The position numbers were made by a program, and so were the translations under genes. Positions 20,788 to 29,697 of a stretch of DNA of 64,000 nt are shown here, one piece after another. The first letter of the stretch is position 1; every line of letters starts with the position of its first letter. Origin of the DNA: Mycobacterium sp. UM_CSW (GTDB taxonomy: Bacteria > Actinomycetota > Actinomycetes > Mycobacteriales > Mycobacteriaceae); NCBI RefSeq assembly GCF_000455205.1, contig NZ_AUWQ01000019.1, positions 1 to 64,000 of the forward strand, read 5' to 3'. A model generated the notes under the pieces. It worked only from the letters and a program-made list of their open reading frames with translations, made no database searches and was not told the DNA's origin.

Positions 20788-22338
20788 TCAGACCGGCACG
20801 CAAGGGATTTCGGCCGCGAGCGTAGTGCCCTCGCTGTGGCCGCTGGCGACATCCAACCGACCGCCCAGCGCCTCCGCCCGGTCCCTGAGCCCGATCAGCC
20901 CGGATCCCCGCGGATCGGCGCCACCGATGCCGTCGTCAGATATCCACAGGCGCACCCGCCCGTCATCGGCCTCCACGGCGACAATGACACGGGACGCGTG
21001 CGCGTGTTTGGCGGCGTTTGTGAGCGCCTCCGCGACAACGTAATACACCGCCACCTCGACGGTTTTGGGCAATCGCCGCGGGACGTCGACGCGCAGCTCG
21101 ACGGGCATGGCGAAACGGCGGCACAGGGCACGCAGCGCGGGGCCCAGGCCGGCATTGGACAGCACGGCCGGATGGATGCCGCGGGAGAGCTGACGTAGTT
21201 CCTCGCTCGCCGCCGCGACTTCGTCGGCGAGTTCGACGATCTCGTGGTGCAGCCGGCCGTCGGGGGGCAGGGAGGCCTGCAGGGCCTGAAGGCGCAGCCG
21301 CAACGTGACGAGGCGCTGCTGCGCACCGTCGTGCAGGTTGCGTTCGATGCGACGCCTGGCCTCGTCACCGGCGGCGACGATGCGGGCCCGTGAAGCCATC
21401 AGCTCATCGCGCGCCTGTGCATTGGCGATCGCGGTCGCGACCAGCTCGGCGAAATCCGCCAGCTGCTCCTCGGTATGGGGCGGGTGCGGGTCGGGTCCCG
21501 AGGAGGCGATGACAGCCGCGCCCCAGAGCCGGCCGTCCACCTCGATGGGGGCGCCCACCGCCGAACGAATGCCCACGCCGCGGACCACGGCGGCGATCGG
21601 GCCGGCCGCATGCTCGTGGCTGTCCATCCGGGCGGTCGTGCCGCTCTGAAACACCATCGCCGCGACGTTGTCGCCGTCGAGCGGGAACACCCCGCCGACC
21701 GGGATCTTGTCCAAATGGGCCTTGTCGTGGGCGGCGACCAGCTCACACGAGCCGTTCCCCAAGTAGCGGACCAACACGCAGTTCTGCACCCGCAACGCGC
21801 GGGCGACCTCTTCGGCGACCGCGGTGAAGACCTCGGCCGGCGAAACACCGCGGGCGACGAGCGTCGCCACCCGGCGCAGGGACGTCTGGCGTTGCGCCAA
21901 TTGGCTGACCTGATTCGCCGCCCGTCGGGTTTCCGCCGTGCGTAGCCGGGCCCGGCCCGCCAGCACATTCGTCAGGATGCCGAGGGGCAGAAAAACCGCG
22001 AGCGGGAGAAGCTGCGCCGGGTGCGACGGCAGCGCGCCGAGGCCGGCGTCGAGGTGGATCTGCAGGTATACCACCGCGCTGACCAGCGTCGTCAACACCG
22101 CCAGACCGATGTTCCAGAACGACGAGATGACCAGGACGCCAAAGAGATACAGCGCGCCCAAGGTGCTGTGGGGTGCAACCGCGGAAAGCAGCCGGACCAT
22201 GATGGTTTCGGCGACGATCAAGGTGGCGGCAACGATTATCCCGAGCCATGGTGGACTACTCGGCGCCACCGACGACCGCCCGTGGCGGCGTTTGGCTCCG
22301 GGCCGGAAGGGAATCGTCGACCATTCGTTGGATGTCAT
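20788..22338 (-). CDS. GAF-domain sensor histidine kinase
   Basis: The N-terminus has membrane helices of the DUF4118 type (about residues 30-120). A GAF domain follows (RRVATLVARGVSPAEVFTAVAEE onward), then a HisKA_3 dimerisation region with the phospho-acceptor His in RNLHDGAQQRL, then an ATPase with ALTNAAKHA and SDDGIGG. HisKA_3 kinases pair with NarL/LuxR regulators such as that at 17.5 kb. The ATG at 22338 is chosen; 22398 is possible. A perfect regulon palindrome lies upstream at 22585, suggesting autoregulation. Confidence 0.88.
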   Translation of the reverse strand: MTSNEWSTIPFRPGAKRRHGRSSVAPSSPPWLGIIVAATLIVAETIMVRLLSAVAPHSTLGALYLFGVLVISSFWNIGLAVLTTLVSAVVYLQIHLDAGLGALPSHPAQLLPLAVFLPLGILTNVLAGRARLRTAETRRAANQVSQLAQRQTSLRRVATLVARGVSPAEVFTAVAEEVARALRVQNCVLVRYLGNGSCELVAAHDKAHLDKIPVGGVFPLDGDNVAAMVFQSGTTARMDSHEHAAGPIAAVVRGVGIRSAVGAPIEVDGRLWGAAVIASSGPDPHPPHTEEQLADFAELVATAIANAQARDELMASRARIVAAGDEARRRIERNLHDGAQQRLVTLRLRLQALQASLPPDGRLHHEIVELADEVAAASEELRQLSRGIHPAVLSNAGLGPALRALCRRFAMPVELRVDVPRRLPKTVEVAVYYVVAEALTNAAKHAHASRVIVAVEADDGRVRLWISDDGIGGADPRGSGLIGLRDRAEALGGRLDVASGHSEGTTLAAEIPCVPV

Positions 22339-22584
22339 CGCACGCACGGCTCGATCGGTAGTGCGTCCAGCCGACGGCGCCGGCGCACAGGCGATCACGG
22401 CTTCTCTGGCTTACGCGTGAACTGGGCGACGGTGCTGCCGTGTTGCGGTGACTGGCGCGATTCCACAACAAAACTCCATCCCGCCGACTTCGGCAGTGGC
22501 GGCGCTTGATTGTTTCGGGGGGCGCCTCAATCCAGTGTCGCCAAGGGTCAGCCGCTTCACATCGCTGCTGGCTTCAACCGCGCA

Positions 22585-22600
22585 TACCGGCTAGCGGGTA
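22585..22600. promoter_or_regulatory. Putative regulon palindrome, 16 bp
   Basis: TACCGGCTAGCGGGTA is a 7-2-7 inverted repeat with a single mismatched pair. An identical copy occurs at 56035. It lies 247 bases before the histidine kinase start at 22338 and just downstream of the AhpD-like gene, so it most likely serves the kinase gene. Confidence 0.68.
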
Positions 22601-22632
22601 GGGCGTCCGAACCACCGCCGCACGCCGAGCGC

Positions 22633-23226
22633 TTAGCCGGGCGCGGGTATCTCGAAGGCGTTGAGGATCGCGCACACGGTGTGGTAGATGCCGGTCAGGA
22701 CGGCGGCCTCCATCACCCCTGCCGGGCCAAGCGTCGCCTCCGCCGCACGATATAGCGTGTCGTCGAGGCGGTGCTCGACCGACAGTGCGCGGGCGACAAG
22801 GTGGGCAACGGCCTCGTCCTTGGTCAGATCGTCCGGAAGTCCGCCGTCGGCCAGTGTGCGCACCGCCTTATCGGGGAGCCCGGCCTGCCCGGCGACCGCG
22901 CAATGCGCATACAGCTCATAGGGGGCCCGCCATACCGCGCCGACCGACAGGATGATGACCTCCCTGCAGCGTTTGCTCAGCGAGGTGTTCGTCTGCTCGG
23001 TCACCGCGAGTTGCACGAAGGCTGACGAGATGGCCGGGGTCAGCAGCGCTGGGTTGAAGGGACCGATCAGCCGGCCCGCATCGGTGCGCGCCCGGAACTT
23101 TGCGGCCTCCGCCCATGGCACCGCAACATTCGTGAGCCAGTCGAAGAGCTCCCGCTGGGCCGGATCGAGCGCCGCACGCTCGTACAGCCGAAGACGACCG
23201 CCCAGCCCGCCGCCATCAACCGCCAT
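22633..23226 (-). CDS. Carboxymuconolactone decarboxylase (AhpD-like) family protein
   Basis: A 197-residue all-helical protein. Its core SKRCREVIILSVGAVWRAPYELYAHCAVAG matches the CMD/AhpD fold, where the glutamate/histidine region lies in a helix. The CxxC peroxidatic pair of true AhpD is missing: only one Cys precedes AVAG. It is therefore closer to PcaC-like or uncharacterised members. The ATG at 23226 is preferred over 23289. A palindrome at 23303 lies 77 bases upstream. Confidence 0.78.
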   Translation of the reverse strand: MAVDGGGLGGRLRLYERAALDPAQRELFDWLTNVAVPWAEAAKFRARTDAGRLIGPFNPALLTPAISSAFVQLAVTEQTNTSLSKRCREVIILSVGAVWRAPYELYAHCAVAGQAGLPDKAVRTLADGGLPDDLTKDEAVAHLVARALSVEHRLDDTLYRAAEATLGPAGVMEAAVLTGIYHTVCAILNAFEIPAPG

Positions 23227-23302
23227 GAGTCCTCCTACGTTTGGGCCTGGCCTGTCACGAACCACCTGCCTTAAGCATGCCGCCATCAAACCCTGATGTC
23301 GT

Positions 23303-23317
23303 TACCGCTAACCGGAA
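23303..23317. promoter_or_regulatory. Putative regulon palindrome (variant)
   Basis: TACCGCTAACCGGAA aligns with the 15-bp members TACCGGTAGCCGGTA and TACCGCTGGCTGGTA. It is 77 bases upstream of the AhpD-like gene start. Its right end is GGAA, not GGTA. Confidence 0.45.
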
Positions 23318-23408
23318 TCGACCCGCCAGGACAGCCCATCTCGCAATGAACCACGCTGCGCCGCAGCGACGGTCGCAAAGGAGCGGCTGGCGAGCCGGTC
23401 AAAGTAAT

Positions 23409-23423
23409 TACAGCTAGCCAGAA
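23409..23423. promoter_or_regulatory. Putative regulon palindrome before PE gene (variant)
   Basis: TACAGCTAGCCAGAA keeps the GCTAGC core and is 134 bases before the PE start, a spacing like that of the strongest sites, but its outer half-sites are degenerate. It is the weakest member counted. Confidence 0.35.
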
Positions 23424-23556
23424 GTCAAAGGGGACGCTAGCGCGGACGACAGCTGCGCCGGCCTCGGCAATGCTACGAGTTGAGCTTGGCTGCCGAGATG
23501 CTCGCATGTCCCGTGCCAGTGAACCAAGTCACCAAATCCGGATCGGGAGAACAAAA

Positions 23557-23856
23557 ATGTCGTTCGTCACCACACGGCCCGAAGCGCTGACCGCCACCGC
23601 GGGACAGCTGGCGGCAATCGGGTCGGCGATGACTGCTTCGAATTCTGCTGTGGCACAATCCGTAACCGGTCTGGTTCCGGCTGCCGCCGACGAGGTGTCG
23701 GCACTGACCGCGGCCGCGTTCACCGCGCACGGCGTTTTGTATAAGGAGATCGGCGCGCAGGCCGTGGCCATGCATCAACTGTTCGTGGCCACCTTGCAGA
23801 ACTCCGCCGGCTCCTATGCAGCCACCGACGCCGCCAATGCGGCCAGCGCCCGCTGA
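23557..23856 (+). CDS. PE family protein
   Basis: A 99-residue protein that is essentially a bare PE domain: MSFVTTRPEALTATAGQLAAIGSAM, with the helical hairpin expected to pair with a PPE partner. The start ATG 23557 is preceded by GGGAGA and matches the usual PE N-terminus; an in-frame upstream extension does not. PE proteins are exported by ESX (type VII) systems as PE-PPE dimers. The PPE gene follows 15 bases later, so the pair is very probably co-expressed. Confidence 0.93.
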   Translation: MSFVTTRPEALTATAGQLAAIGSAMTASNSAVAQSVTGLVPAAADEVSALTAAAFTAHGVLYKEIGAQAVAMHQLFVATLQNSAGSYAATDAANAASAR

Positions 23857-23871
23857 GAGCCGGTCGGACAC

Positions 23872-25002
23872 ATGGACTTCGGAGCACTACCGCCGGAAAT
23901 CAACAGCGGCAGAATTTATTCCGGCCCCGGACCGGAGTCGATGTTGGCCGCCGCGACCGCTTGGGAAAAGCTGGCCGCGGACCTGTACTCGACGGCCTCC
24001 TCGTACGCCGCGGTGGTGTCCGGACTGACCTCCGACGGCTGGCAGGGCCCGGCATCGGCCTCGATGGCGGCCGCGGCGGAGACCTACGTGACCTGGTTGG
24101 GTACCACGGCATCGCAGGCTGGGCAGGCGGCAAATCAGGCGCACGCCGCCGCGGCGGCGTTCGAGGCGGCGTTCGCGGCCATGGTGCCACCGCCGCTCAT
24201 CGCCGCCAACCGCGCGCAGTTGGCAACGCTGGTTGAGACGAACTTCTTGGGCATCAATACCGCGACCATCATGGCGACCGAGGCCCAGTATGCCGAGATG
24301 TGGGCTCAGGACGCCGCCGCCATGTACTCGTATGCCGGGTCTTCGGCCGCCGCGGCGACGCTCACGCCGTTCACCGCGCCGCCCCAAAACACCAACCCGG
24401 CCGGTGTGGGCACGCAAAGCGCCGCGGTCAGCAATTCCACCGGGTCGACCCTGCCGTCGATCGACACGATCGTCCAGCTGATCGCCGACGACATCAACAA
24501 CGCGCTGGCGCCCGACCACATCAACTCCGGAATCAGCGCGTTCGCGACGATCCCCTCGATCATCTTGGCGGCGGCCTCCTTGTTTTCGAGTTCCGGCACT
24601 AGCGCCGCCGACTCAACGGCGGCGGCATTGACCGACGTGAGCACCGGGCTCGGCCAGGTGGCGAGCACCCTCGGATCGGTGGGCTCCGCCTTCGGCCCGG
24701 TCCAGCTGGGCGGATCGGTGTCCGCCGAGATGGGTCGGGCGGCCGGTTTGGGCGCGCTGTCGGTCCCACAGAGCTGGGGCACGCTCACTTCCGCGGCGTC
24801 CGGCTCGCCGAAAGCGTTGCCAGTCAATCTCGTCAGCGAAACCGACCTCGGGGAGATGGCCCCGCCGGTCAGCCTGGCGGGCGCCCCGGCGACCCTGGCG
24901 GCCGGAGGGGCCGCCCGGGGCAGGTCGATCGCGCCCGACGGAACGACCGTGCGGTCGTTGATGCGGCCCACCGTGCTTCCGCGTCAAAGGTATATCGGAT
25001 AG
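23872..25002 (+). CDS. PPE family protein, SVP subfamily
   Basis: A 376-residue protein with the N-terminal PPE domain ([20 protein letters not shown], WxG in DGWQGPAS). The C-terminal part contains the SVP signature ALSVPQSWG. It should form a heterodimer with the preceding PE protein and be secreted by ESX-5 or a related system, which is typical of SVP members. A variant palindrome lies 134 bases before the PE start, and so may control this pair. Confidence 0.93.
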   Translation: MDFGALPPEINSGRIYSGPGPESMLAAATAWEKLAADLYSTASSYAAVVSGLTSDGWQGPASASMAAAAETYVTWLGTTASQAGQAANQAHAAAAAFEAAFAAMVPPPLIAANRAQLATLVETNFLGINTATIMATEAQYAEMWAQDAAAMYSYAGSSAAAATLTPFTAPPQNTNPAGVGTQSAAVSNSTGSTLPSIDTIVQLIADDINNALAPDHINSGISAFATIPSIILAAASLFSSSGTSAADSTAAALTDVSTGLGQVASTLGSVGSAFGPVQLGGSVSAEMGRAAGLGALSVPQSWGTLTSAASGSPKALPVNLVSETDLGEMAPPVSLAGAPATLAAGGAARGRSIAPDGTTVRSLMRPTVLPRQRYIG

Positions 25003-25124
25003 CGCGACAGCACGCCCGCGCCAAGCGCCTCCGACGACGTTGGGCCACCGGCTATTTCGGCGCGTCCGCGCTGCGACCAGTACCCATGGCGGCGGCCGTC
25101 ACACGTGCGGACTGGGCGCGCCGG

Positions 25125-25229
25125 TCATCGCCGCGGGAATCCCGTGTGCCGCTCGACGACAGTGCGACTGTCATGCAGGGCCCACGCGAGGGTGCTCAAT
25201 AACAGCATTGCCAGCAATACGGTCAACAT
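25125..25229 (-). CDS. Possible 34-residue membrane peptide
   Basis: The sequence starts MLTVLLAMLLLSTLAWAL, one strong membrane helix, and ends with a basic tail RHTGFPRR. AGGGCAGG precedes the ATG at 25229. Similar one-helix small proteins are common in mycobacteria, but no family is assigned. It lies antisense to no known gene, between the PPE gene and a P450 remnant. The longer frame to 25526 runs over the P450 remnant and is not supported. Confidence 0.4.
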   Translation of the reverse strand: MLTVLLAMLLLSTLAWALHDSRTVVERHTGFPRR

Positions 25230-25299
25230 CGGCGATACCTGCCCTTCTCGGTCGTTCCCGTCCAGACCGGCCGCCGCGTCCGACGAGACTGTCCCACAA

Positions 25300-25643
25300 A
25301 CGCTTTGGCCACCATCGCGGCGGGTTGCCGGGCGAAGGTAAACGCGCCGCCCGGCAGTTACCACTTCAGCATCGCCCGCGACGGCCGACATGTCGTCCCT
25401 GCTGGCCGCCGCAGCCACCCCCGGGTAGCTGTACATCGCCACGTCCGCACCCCGACACCTCGGCTTCGGCAATGGCGCGCACGCGTGTACCGGCCGGGCC
25501 CGGGGCCGGAGCGAGACGGTGGCCACGCTGCGGGCGCTGATCGACCGTGTCGACCGGTCCGCCTCAGTGGCCGTCCGACCCGGGTAGTCAACAACATCAT
25601 CCGCCTGCAGCGATCGCTATCCGTCAGCCTCGAAGCGGCGTGA
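25300..25643 (+). pseudogene. Cytochrome P450 C-terminal remnant
   Basis: The plus-strand frame at 25453-25494 reads RHLGFGNGAHACTG, a textbook P450 heme loop (FGxGxHxCxG). It continues with ETVATLRALIDRVDR until a stop near 25585. A neighbouring frame then reads RVVNNIIRLQRSLSV, a typical P450 C-terminus, to the stop at 25643. At least one frameshift or stop separates the two, and no N-terminal half with I-helix or ExxR motif is recognised. This is a decayed P450. Confidence 0.75.
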
Positions 25644-25648
25644 CTAGG

Positions 25649-26248
25649 TCAGTTCAGCGGGAACTGCGCACTATTGAGGCTTTCGCGCAGCATGCGCCGG
25701 TAGCGTGACCACACCGGCACGTAGAGGCCGAGCTCCTTGCGGGCTGCCTGCACCACGTCCTGACGCCTGACCTTAACGTCCTCGTACGTCCTAAGGGCCG
25801 CTCGTTGCCCTTCGGGCATATTGTCCAGCCACATGTCGAGTCGCCCGGTCAAACCCTCGTCGGTTTCCACCTGCCTTACCCACTCCGCCAGCTGAACGGA
25901 CTGCTGGTACGCGTAAGCGATGGCGAGATCTGCGGTCTTGAAGTTCCCGGTGAGCGCGAGCTCGCTGATCACCCGATCGATCGCTTCGGCCTTTTCAGCG
26001 AGGGCTTCCCTTCGGACGTCGGGCGGCAGCGCCTTGAGAATCTCCAGATCCCTGCCGATCCTGAGGGCTTCGGCGTAGAGCTGCTTCATCTCCTCGTAGT
26101 GGAAGCGCTTATGCTCTGACCTCCGGTCGAGCGAACCCGTACCGAACGCGATGATGCCCGCCAGGACGACGAAGGCGCCGCCCAGCAGGGTTCCCTGTCC
26201 CGGAGTTACGTTGTGCCAGAGGTCCATCCACCCGCTCACATTTGCCAC
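25649..26248 (-). CDS. Membrane-anchored coiled-coil protein, unknown
   Basis: A 199-residue protein. One membrane helix (about residues 17-37, GTLLGGAFVVLAGIIAFGTG) is followed by a long, charged, helical cytosolic region with EEMKQLYAEALRIGRDLEIL and later basic helices. No family is recognised. It follows the propeller gene by 20 bases on the same strand and may be the last gene of the aromatic-degradation transcript, although no metabolic function is suggested. Confidence 0.6.
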   Translation of the reverse strand: MANVSGWMDLWHNVTPGQGTLLGGAFVVLAGIIAFGTGSLDRRSEHKRFHYEEMKQLYAEALRIGRDLEILKALPPDVRREALAEKAEAIDRVISELALTGNFKTADLAIAYAYQQSVQLAEWVRQVETDEGLTGRLDMWLDNMPEGQRAALRTYEDVKVRRQDVVQAARKELGLYVPVWSRYRRMLRESLNSAQFPLN

Positions 26249-26268
26249 CTTTCACCACGGCGAGCAGA

Positions 26269-27165
26269 TCAAGTCTGGGCAAGCGCGAGGCCCGTGAGCC
26301 CGAAGCCCAGGTGCACGAGTTCAGTGTCAACGCCGGTGTCGAGGTTGACGTAGCGGATGCCGCCACCCAGATCACCCACATAGAACTCCGACTCGGACAC
26401 CGCGGCGACGCCGATCGCCTCGTGGTACCCGCGAGACACGATCTCCGGTGCACCGATCGTCGGCTGCACCGCCGCGCGGTTGAGCGTGTTGCCGTCGGGT
26501 TCGGCGCCGCGATCGGTCCACAGCATCGTCGTGCCCCCGAGCAGGTGCAGATCGATGGGTTCCGGGAGACCCCGCCACAGCAGTTCGATGTCCTCGCGAT
26601 GCCGCGGACTGACATCTGCCGGCAGATCCAGCGGCGCCCGAAAGATCCTGCCCTCACCGGCCTTTGGTGCACCCTTCTGCGTCCAGTACAGCAGGCGGCG
26701 CTCCAGGTCGACGGCGATGCCGACGCAATGGTTCGCGATCGTTTGCGCGTCCTCGTCGCCTACCCCGGTCACCACCAGGGGCCGCAGGCCGCTGCCGTCG
26801 AGGTTGCAGGTCAGCACTTGCATGCCCTCACGGTCGCACCAATACAGCACGCCCGCTTGCCAATCGGCCGCGAGCTGCTTGCCCGTGGTGAAGGCGCCGC
26901 GCGGCACGATCGTGACGCGGTTGGTTCCGTCCAGATCCGCGCGCTCCAGCGATCCGTTGCGGGCGTAGGCAACTTCCGAACGTGGGTCGCCTCCGGGATC
27001 GGGGGCGCCCATGTTCGTCCAGTAGATGTGGCCGCGTTCCTGGTCGACGACGAGACCGTCGGGCCTCTCGTCCAGCCCGGCGATCAGGGTCCGCACCCGG
27101 GCACCGTCCAACGACACCGCCTGCATCTCCTGCTTGCCGTCGTTGAGCACCAGCAGCTCGGTCAT
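26269..27165 (-). CDS. YWTD-repeat beta-propeller protein
   Basis: A 298-residue protein with repeated IYWTN, LYWCD, LYWTQ and MLWTD motifs, characteristic of six-bladed LDL-receptor-type propellers and related to SMP-30/NHL folds. No signal peptide is seen, so it is probably cytosolic. The ATG overlaps the stop of the preceding hydroxylase gene (TGATG), indicating translational coupling. In this operon it could be a lactonase or a ligand-binding accessory, but no catalytic residues can be assigned with confidence. Confidence 0.75.
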   Translation of the reverse strand: MTELLVLNDGKQEMQAVSLDGARVRTLIAGLDERPDGLVVDQERGHIYWTNMGAPDPGGDPRSEVAYARNGSLERADLDGTNRVTIVPRGAFTTGKQLAADWQAGVLYWCDREGMQVLTCNLDGSGLRPLVVTGVGDEDAQTIANHCVGIAVDLERRLLYWTQKGAPKAGEGRIFRAPLDLPADVSPRHREDIELLWRGLPEPIDLHLLGGTTMLWTDRGAEPDGNTLNRAAVQPTIGAPEIVSRGYHEAIGVAAVSESEFYVGDLGGGIRYVNLDTGVDTELVHLGFGLTGLALAQT

Positions 27166-28745
27166 CAGCGCTCGCTTTCGGTTTCCGCGGCAGCGCCGAC
27201 GGAGAACGACGGCACCGCATCGCACAGCGTACGAATGTTCTTGCCGGCCTGCATGACCGCGCCGTCCGGTCGGACGATTGCCGCGGTCGCCCGGCCTCCC
27301 CGGAGCCACTTGCCGAGCTGGCTCTCGCGAGTGACGGAGACCACCACGGCCCCGCGGTCGTCGAGCTCCTTCTGCTGCGTCGGGCTCAACCACGCCGACG
27401 TGACCAGCGCGAAGCGGTTGCCGACGACCTGGTCGAGGTGCAGCCCGTCGCGCAGGACCGGGTTGGGGCACAGCGTTCCCGCCAGGCCGCCCGGAACACG
27501 CGACTTGATCACCATCTCCGACCGGTGCAACCCGGGCGCGACGCCGTCGGCGGCGCTGGTGCGGGTGCCCGGCAGGCGTAGGTTCTGCAGCCGCGGGAAG
27601 ACCACCTTGCGGACGAGGTCGCCGACCGTGCCGCCGCCCGTCATCGCTGCTCCGACCGACACGGCCATCATGATCATGGCCGCGGCGTGGGCCTTGCGCT
27701 CCTGCTCGTAGGTGTCCAGCACGCTTTCGGGCAGGGAATTGCCTAGCACGCCAGCCACTTTCCAGGTCAGGTTCAGCGCGTCACGCAGGCCGGCCGCCAT
27801 CCCCTGGCCGACGAACGGCGGCGTCAGGTGGGCCGCGTCGCCGAGCACGAACACGTTGCCTTCGCGCCAGCTGCTGGCCACCTGCGCGCGGAAGGTGTAG
27901 GCGGTGACGCGGACCAGGCGCAACTGCTCCGCCGGCACCTCGCCCAGCCATGGCTTGATCAACGGCTCGATCTGCTCGATGGTCTGGTAATCCGCGGCGC
28001 TCTCCCCATCGAGAAGCCGGAATTCCCAACGGTAGCGGGTCTGCCCGACGCGCATGTACGTGCCGGCACGCTCCAGGCTGCACAGCTGGTGGCAGCCCTC
28101 CCACTGGTCGAGGTCGGCGTCGGTGTCGACGTCGATGACGATCCACTCCTGCTGGAACGGCAGCCCGTACATGTGCGAGCCGATCGAAGCCCGAACGATG
28201 CTGTTTGCGCCGTCGCAGCCCAGCACGTAGCTGGCATCGACGGACTGCTGTCCGCCGCGCACCCGATCAAGGAAGCTGACCCGCACCTTCCCGTGCTTGT
28301 TCTGGGTGAGGCTGGTGACCTCGACGTCACCGTGCAGCGTGACGTGCGGGTAGCGCTTGAGGTTGGTGCGCATCATCGCTTCCAGCTCCGGCTGGTCGAA
28401 CATGTTCATCTGCGGGTAGCCGTTGGCGCTGGGGTCGGTGCTGCGCTTGAGCTCCGCCAGCACCCGAAACTCCTTGTCCAGCAGACGAAGTCCGTGCGCG
28501 GGCCGCCGGTGGGCGGCGAACTCGTCGCCCACGCCCAGGCGTGCCAGGATCCGGTAGATCTCGTCGTCGGCGTGCACCGCCCGCGGCAGCGGGTAGACGG
28601 TTTCGTGCCTGTCGAGCACCAGCGTCGGGATGCCGTACTGCCCCAGCAGCGTGGCTGCGGTGATGCCGGTCGGGCCGGCGCCGACGATGATCACCGGCAC
28701 GAAGTCCGGCAGGGACGCCGCGGCGCCGTTGGAGTGTGCGTTCAT
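27165..28745 (-). CDS. FAD-dependent aromatic monooxygenase (MhpA-like)
   Basis: A 526-residue class A flavoprotein hydroxylase. The FAD motif is VIIVGAGPTGITAATLLGQYG near residue 18, then YVLGCDGANSIVR, and the second FAD motif is FVLGDAAHLTPPFVGQGM. Length and motifs resemble 3-(3-hydroxyphenyl)propionate hydroxylase MhpA. It would place a second hydroxyl beside a phenolic OH, giving the catechol cleaved by the operon's dioxygenase. Its ATG overlaps the hydrolase stop by four bases. The actual substrate, including steroid-like rings, is not determined. Confidence 0.87.
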   Translation of the reverse strand: MNAHSNGAAASLPDFVPVIIVGAGPTGITAATLLGQYGIPTLVLDRHETVYPLPRAVHADDEIYRILARLGVGDEFAAHRRPAHGLRLLDKEFRVLAELKRSTDPSANGYPQMNMFDQPELEAMMRTNLKRYPHVTLHGDVEVTSLTQNKHGKVRVSFLDRVRGGQQSVDASYVLGCDGANSIVRASIGSHMYGLPFQQEWIVIDVDTDADLDQWEGCHQLCSLERAGTYMRVGQTRYRWEFRLLDGESAADYQTIEQIEPLIKPWLGEVPAEQLRLVRVTAYTFRAQVASSWREGNVFVLGDAAHLTPPFVGQGMAAGLRDALNLTWKVAGVLGNSLPESVLDTYEQERKAHAAAMIMMAVSVGAAMTGGGTVGDLVRKVVFPRLQNLRLPGTRTSAADGVAPGLHRSEMVIKSRVPGGLAGTLCPNPVLRDGLHLDQVVGNRFALVTSAWLSPTQQKELDDRGAVVVSVTRESQLGKWLRGGRATAAIVRPDGAVMQAGKNIRTLCDAVPSFSVGAAAETESER

Positions 28746-29659
28746 CGGTAAACCACCTTGTTGCGTTGCGTGCCGAGGTCGAGGGCGCCGTCGTCGGTGG
28801 CCACCGTGGCCTCCACGACGTCCCCGTGGTGCAGGTAGTTGGGGTTCTTCGCCTGGTCGGCGAGGAACGTCATCAGGTCCATCTGGTGCGGGTTCTCGAC
28901 TCCCCGCGCGGTGAGCGCGGTGCCGACCGGGGTCCCCGTGAGGATCAGGTCGCCGGCTTCCACCTTCTGGAACCTGGCCAGCGTCTGCAGAGCCTCGACG
29001 GGCGAGTACAGCATGTCGCCCTCCACCACCATGTTCTGCCGCAGCTCGCCGTTGACCCGCAGCTGCAGCCGAAGGTCGCCGAAGCGCTTGAGCTCGTCGG
29101 CGTCGACCAGCACCACGGCCGGCCCGAGCGGGGTGAACGTCGGGTACGACTTCGACTCGAAGAACTGCTGTTTGGTCAGCTGCACGTCGCGCGCCGACAC
29201 GTCGTTGGTCACGACCAGCCCGTGAACGAACTCGGCCAGGTTGGCCTCCGTCACCTCGGTGCCCACCGGGATCTCGCGGCCGATCAGCAGACCGATCTCG
29301 AGTTCGTAGTCCAGCAGCTTCACGTGGGGTGGCTTGACGATGTCGTCGAACGGACCGGTGACCGAACCGGAGGCCTTGCGGAAGAAGGTCAGCGGCGTCT
29401 TGGCCGGGTCGCGCCCGACGTCGCGCACGTGCGAGGCGTAGTTGGTGGCCTGGGCCACCAGCCGGCACGGCGTGGTGACCGGCGAGACCAGCGCGAGGTT
29501 CGCCACCGGCACCGTGTCGGCGGAGTGGGCGGCGTCGTCGATGGCGTGGCGGTCGGCCAGCACGCCGGCGGTGGTGGTCGCGTCGGTGCGGATGCGGGCG
29601 GCGCCGTTGGGCGTCTGCACCCACCACGCGTCGGCGGTGCGCAGGATCGAGATGGTCAT
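28742..29659 (-). CDS. Fumarylacetoacetate hydrolase family protein
   Basis: A 305-residue protein with the FAH fold. Metal-binding acidic residues appear in LLDYELEIGLLIGREI, and the family core VTNDVSARDVQ and ILTGTPVGTA are present. The family cleaves or hydrates acylpyruvate-type products that follow aromatic ring opening. It sits between the extradiol dioxygenase and the hydroxylase genes and overlaps the latter. It may act as a hydratase or decarboxylase in place of an MhpC/MhpD-type enzyme, which is not present here. Confidence 0.86.
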   Translation of the reverse strand: MTISILRTADAWWVQTPNGAARIRTDATTTAGVLADRHAIDDAAHSADTVPVANLALVSPVTTPCRLVAQATNYASHVRDVGRDPAKTPLTFFRKASGSVTGPFDDIVKPPHVKLLDYELEIGLLIGREIPVGTEVTEANLAEFVHGLVVTNDVSARDVQLTKQQFFESKSYPTFTPLGPAVVLVDADELKRFGDLRLQLRVNGELRQNMVVEGDMLYSPVEALQTLARFQKVEAGDLILTGTPVGTALTARGVENPHQMDLMTFLADQAKNPNYLHHGDVVEATVATDDGALDLGTQRNKVVYR

Positions 29660-29697
29660 TGCGGGGATCCTTACTTTCTCTTGGTGGATGGTGGGTG

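Larger units (their letters stand above)
23227..23556. other. Divergent promoter region of AhpD-like and PE genes
   Basis: This 330-base region separates the minus-strand AhpD-like gene from the plus-strand PE gene. It carries two variant palindromes (23303-23317 and 23409-23423), one facing each gene at 77 and 134 bases from its start. No coding frame is supported. Confidence 0.5.

Noticed and set aside
23431-23444. GCTAGC in ggacgctagcgcggac upstream of the PE gene
   Set aside because: It has the core but lacks TACC and GGTA ends.
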